DNA from: Tetrahymena elliotti 4EA
Lineage: Eukaryota; Ciliophora; Oligohymenophorea; Hymenostomatida; Tetrahymenidae
NCBI GenBank assembly: GCA_000231825.2
Contig: JH720320.1
Location: 871,554-935,553, forward strand
Reading direction: 5' to 3'
DNA: 64,000 nucleotides
How positions within the stretch are numbered: position 1 is the stretch's first letter; each line of letters opens with the position of its first letter. The notes beneath the pieces are model-generated. The model did not search any database. It was not told where the DNA came from and was given only the letters and a program-made list of their open reading frames with translations. Positions 60,127-64,000 of this stretch are shown in pieces. The position numbers were made by a program, and so were the translations under genes.

Positions 60127-61040
60127 AAGAAATATTTTAATTCTAATGTATTACTTCAGGGAAAATAAATGCTTCAATCAATAGAACTTAGATAGTAAAA
60201 ACAAATTATTTGAATTTTTGCATAAAGCAATGTATAATCAGCAAAGAAATCTTAGTAGTTTTTGAAAGCTCATTGTATGCAGTTAAATAACTTTTTTCAT
60301 TTAAACAAGCAAGATAAATTGCAAATTAATTAAATGAAAAGTAATCTTCAAATGTAAATATTTTGAGTTCAGATAAAAATATAATATTTAATTGTAAGAA
60401 GTGAGAATAAATGACAGAAAGTAAGAAATTAGTACCTTTTTGAATGTACTATTGAAATCGGTTTTAAAAAAATTTTCAGGCCAAATAATCCAAAAAGTTT
60501 AGCTAGCTATTAAAAAAAATTTGAAGCGTTTAAAAATAGTAAGATTAAGTTCTAAATCATGTAAAAACAAACATTTGGTATTAATTAAAATTTAAAATTT
60601 GTAAATACATATAGTAATTTGTACGGGAAAGGTCTTAACTTAACTCTTTTTTTTTTTATTTCGTGATTCAGATATACAATATCATTGTTGTATTTGATAA
60701 TAATTAAGTCTTATTTTCCAAACAAACTTTTAATTTTCTAGCTTTTGCTATTAAATTGAGACGAAAACCTTTTCTCAATGAATTATGAGTAAGATAAATT
60801 TTTCTGTTTAAATACTATTGAATGCATACATTGAAAAATATACTTTACATTGTATAAAGTAACACTTTTCTAAAAAATCTATCTTTTTTAGAAGTAATCT
60901 AGAGTATTAAATTAAAAAATTTAAACATGTTTGCAGTTATTTGTTCAGAAATGTGCGTCACAATTTTTTTATTAAAGTAATAGGTTTTTAATTTCTAGTA
61001 ACAAATTTACTTGTTAAAAAATTTAGATTTTACTTTTAAT

Positions 61041-61665
61041 TTAACAATGAGCCAAATATATTTTTAAGATATCTTTATTTCACTATTTCTATTCTTCTAC
61101 GTCAATAAAAGAATATTAAAAATATCAAAAATTTTAATGATGAAAATGAGTGACAGATAACCTTTTGAATCATTTAAAGGATAAAATAAAAAGCATTTAT
61201 TGATAAATAAAGCTTAAAAAAAATATTACAAAGTTAGAAATAGTATTAAAATAAAAAATTATTTCAAAATATTTTCAAGAAATATTTGAACCAGAAAAGT
61301 AAGTATTTTATAGTATGAAACTGTTCTTTGAGTATTTTTAAATCTTCAATTTAATAATGAGCCAAATATGTTTTTAAGATATCTATATTTCATTATTTCT
61401 ATACCTCCACATCAATAAAAGAATATTAAAAATACCTAAAATTTTAATGATGAAAACAAGTGGTAGGTAATTCTTTGCATCGTTTAAAGCATAAAATAAT
61501 TAACATTGATTGATTAATTTAAATAAAAGTTAAAATATATTTTATAAAGTTAAAAATATCACTAAAATAAAAAATTATTTCAAATTATTTTGAAGTAATA
61601 TTTGAACTATAAAAGTAAGTGTCTTATGGTATGAAATCATCCTTCGAATATATTTAAATCCTATT
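61041..61665. repeat. Tandem duplication, two copies of about 310 bases
   Basis: Copy 1 starts near 61045 and copy 2 near 61355, both with AATGAGCCAAATAT. They then share TTTTTAAGATATCT, CAATAAAAGAATATTAAAAA, TTTTAATGATGAAAA and a tail AAAAATTATTTCAAA. Divergence is moderate with small indels. No reading frame is conserved across the copies. Confidence 0.8.
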
Positions 61666-64000
61666 CAGCCTTTTTTGTTTCTTTTTCTATCAAATAATTT
61701 AACACTTAATTCTTTCTTCAAATTTTCAGAACTATTTTCAATATTTTTATCTTAAAATTCAAACTTTTCTAATGAATTTTCTACAAAAATTTTAATTAAA
61801 ATCCTTTAATATTTACCACTCCTGATTTTGAACACAGAGATTCTTTTATCTTATTTGTAAAAGCAAGGCGAAATTTTTAAACAAATTCACAGATTTACAA
61901 ATAAAATATCTGTTCATTATTAATAACATTATATTTTTTAGAAAAAAGGTAAGCAATTTGGCAATAAATCTCAAGGGAGATTAAAATCAGGCATTTCTAA
62001 ATTGAAATCTTAAAAGTAGTTCTTACTGCATACAATAAATAATCTTTCTTTTTTTAGTTAAGCCATTAAAAATTTATTGTATGTAATTAAACATACATTT
62101 TCCTTCAAAAGATTAATTACTATACTGTAAGAAATTCTTGTAACCTTTCTACGTTTTAAATACTAACCTTATTTTCATAATCAAGGTAAAAAATAAAGAA
62201 ACAAACATTTTTAACTAAAATATTTAGAGCAATTAAATATGGTAAAAAATAAATCTTATTGTAAGTTATTTTAGTAGTGCAAGCAAGTATTACCAAATGC
62301 AAATAAATAATTATAATAAATTATTTAACATAACTATTTTGAATAGATAATTTACTTTCTTACTTTTATACACAGCTTATTATGGTCATCATTCATTATA
62401 AAAACCACATAAAATTCAAATCAAATTTTTTTCTTTTCTCTGTTTATCACCTTAAAAATTTTAAGTTATAACTTTAAGACTAGAAAATCTTTAAAGGATA
62501 AATAATTAATTTCGTTTTGGATGATAAATAATTGATAGTTTATTTTAATTTTAATTGTGTATTATTTGTTTGTTGTTTTTGATTTTTTTCTTTTCTTAAT
62601 TCTTTAGAATTTTTTTAAAAAGGAGATGATTCTATAATATATATAATTAAGAGAAAAATCATTGACTATATTTTTTTAAACAAAAAATTCAGATTAAAAG
62701 GTTAGAAAAACTAATATTTTTGTGTTACACAAAACAACATCAATAAAATTCATCTTTTTAAACAAATAATATATTGGTAGGTAGGCTGACTAATATTTAT
62801 TATTATAATTGCTAAATAATAATAACAATTTAATTTTTTGTAATTCAAGCTAGTTGCTTACTATACAGAATTTTCTTCATAAAGAGCTATTATTTTAGTT
62901 TACATACGATATTGTTTGTTTTTATTTTTAATTGTAACAAAATCCAATCATGGTTTTTTTAGCACATTCAGTGGATGTATTTTTTTGTTTTTAAATTATT
63001 GGGCTTTGATTATACATTATAATAACATTGTCTTGCTCTCACATTTCCAATCTATTTTTGGTTTTTCAACAATAAACTTTTGAGGTCATTAAAAGTACAT
63101 AATCAAAACAGAGAGCTTTTTCTTAAAAAAATTTATAAAAGATTTAAATCTAACCTCAAAAGTTATATCAAAGGAGTAAAAATAAAAAGATCTCAAATTC
63201 ATTTATTACTCGAAAGAAAAATTATTTTTCTAAAGAGTATTTTTGTCTAATTACACAAATAGATATGTATTGCTTCTAATCTTTCTCAATAAATTTAACT
63301 TTAAATCAACTATTTTTTAAATCATTAGAACAAAGAGAGGAAATTTGTAAACCAAGCTAAGCCATTGTCTAAAAAAAGGCTGATCAACAATTTTAAAACA
63401 CAAAATAAAAATTTTAGAAAGAAGGCAAACATATTAAAATTAAAAAAGCTTTTTTAAAATAACTTAGCCAAATGTTTTAGAAAAATAAATTGTTTGTTTG
63501 TTTTTTTTGTTATATTTTTTTTCTTTTGATTGCTTAACATGTTTTAATTTTAAAATTTATGTAAAGCATTAATTTTAAATCTTATCTTTGTTTTGGTATG
63601 ATGAAAAAAAATTAAAATTATACTAATGTTTATTTTATGGTAAAATTGAGCTTTTTATTTTGTTTGATTAATTTTGGTTTATTAAATTAGAAATAGCAAT
63701 CATTTGAGTTGGATAATATAACATAAGCTTCAAAGTATATTAATATTATTTTTTGTATTTTGATTTAATCTTTTGGAGAATTTTACATAATTTTATTTAT
63801 TCGTTATAATACTATTTGTAATAATCAAATCAAAAGTCTTTATTTTATAAAGTTAATAAACATTTTGACAGATATTTTATTTATATTTACATTTATTATA
63901 TCAACGAATTCAATATTAATTTGTTTAGGTCATCAACTAAAAATAGAAAATACAATTTATTTAGAGGACTCATAGACAATAAAAAACATATTTTTGTTCT

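Larger units (their letters stand above)
58751..64000. other. Gene-poor AT-rich region to window end
   Basis: No convincing gene on either strand. It contains a 310-base tandem duplication (61041-61665) and a GC-rich hairpin followed by T6 (60101-60126). The remainder is homopolymer-rich with frequent TGA codons. Confidence 0.45.

Overview
The window is nuclear DNA of a ciliate, most like Tetrahymena. It is extremely AT-rich. Genes only read through if TAA and TAG are translated as glutamine and TGA is the sole stop. Standard-code ORFs therefore appear as short fragments; almost every gene had to be rebuilt by hand with the ciliate code and short AT-rich GT..AG introns (mostly 50-360 bases). 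The reassignment is directly visible: a TAA encodes the Q inside the catalytic P-loop HCAQGKSRS of a dual-specificity phosphatase. No tRNA, rRNA, CRISPR, transposon ORF or telomeric repeat was seen.

Layout. Positions 1-1703 (+): 3' part of a TLDc-domain gene. 2755-2975: a run of stable hairpins beside 2976-3891 (-), a PITH-domain protein. 4936-8692 (-): a tandem array of three p25-alpha/TPPP-like genes, each exactly 144 aa. 9352-9515: a decayed fragment of a gene found again at 30212-32524. 9883-11506 (+): ULK/Atg1-like kinase. 12012-17779 (+): three unrecognised reading frames, the last two possibly one gene. 18222 to about 22.1-22.5 kb (-): membrane hybrid histidine kinase. 22876-25496 (-): ten-exon PP2C phosphatase. 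26252-28974 (-): ankyrin-repeat AGC kinase with an apparent AT-AG intron. 30212-32524 (-): 770-aa Q/N-rich protein. 34835-37581 (+): dual-specificity phosphatase with a 1340-base intron. 38831-40353 (+): ITPase. 41197-42483 (+): unknown helical protein. 43797-46224 (+): SK-like potassium channel. 47315-48433 (-): N-myristoylation-type protein with a jacalin-like tail. 49375-50799 (+): unknown 474-aa protein. From 50.8 kb to the end the window is nearly gene-free, with two small candidate genes at 57650 and 58367, diverged tandem duplications and microsatellites.

The recognisable genes lean to signalling: two kinases, a two-component kinase, two phosphatases and an ion channel. They are interspersed singly on both strands, as usual in ciliates, and nothing suggests operons. 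The TPPP-like trio points to microtubule or cilium biology. Exon models with total coding length divisible by three and compatible phases at every junction were obtained for the TLDc, PITH, ULK, PP2C, ankyrin-AGC, DSP, ITPA, SK and jacalin-like genes, which makes those models strong without transcript data. I did not find a clearly new multi-gene system. The most unusual items are the AT-AG intron, the long C-rich intron of the phosphatase, the hairpin cluster at 2.75-2.98 kb, and the pseudogene fragment.
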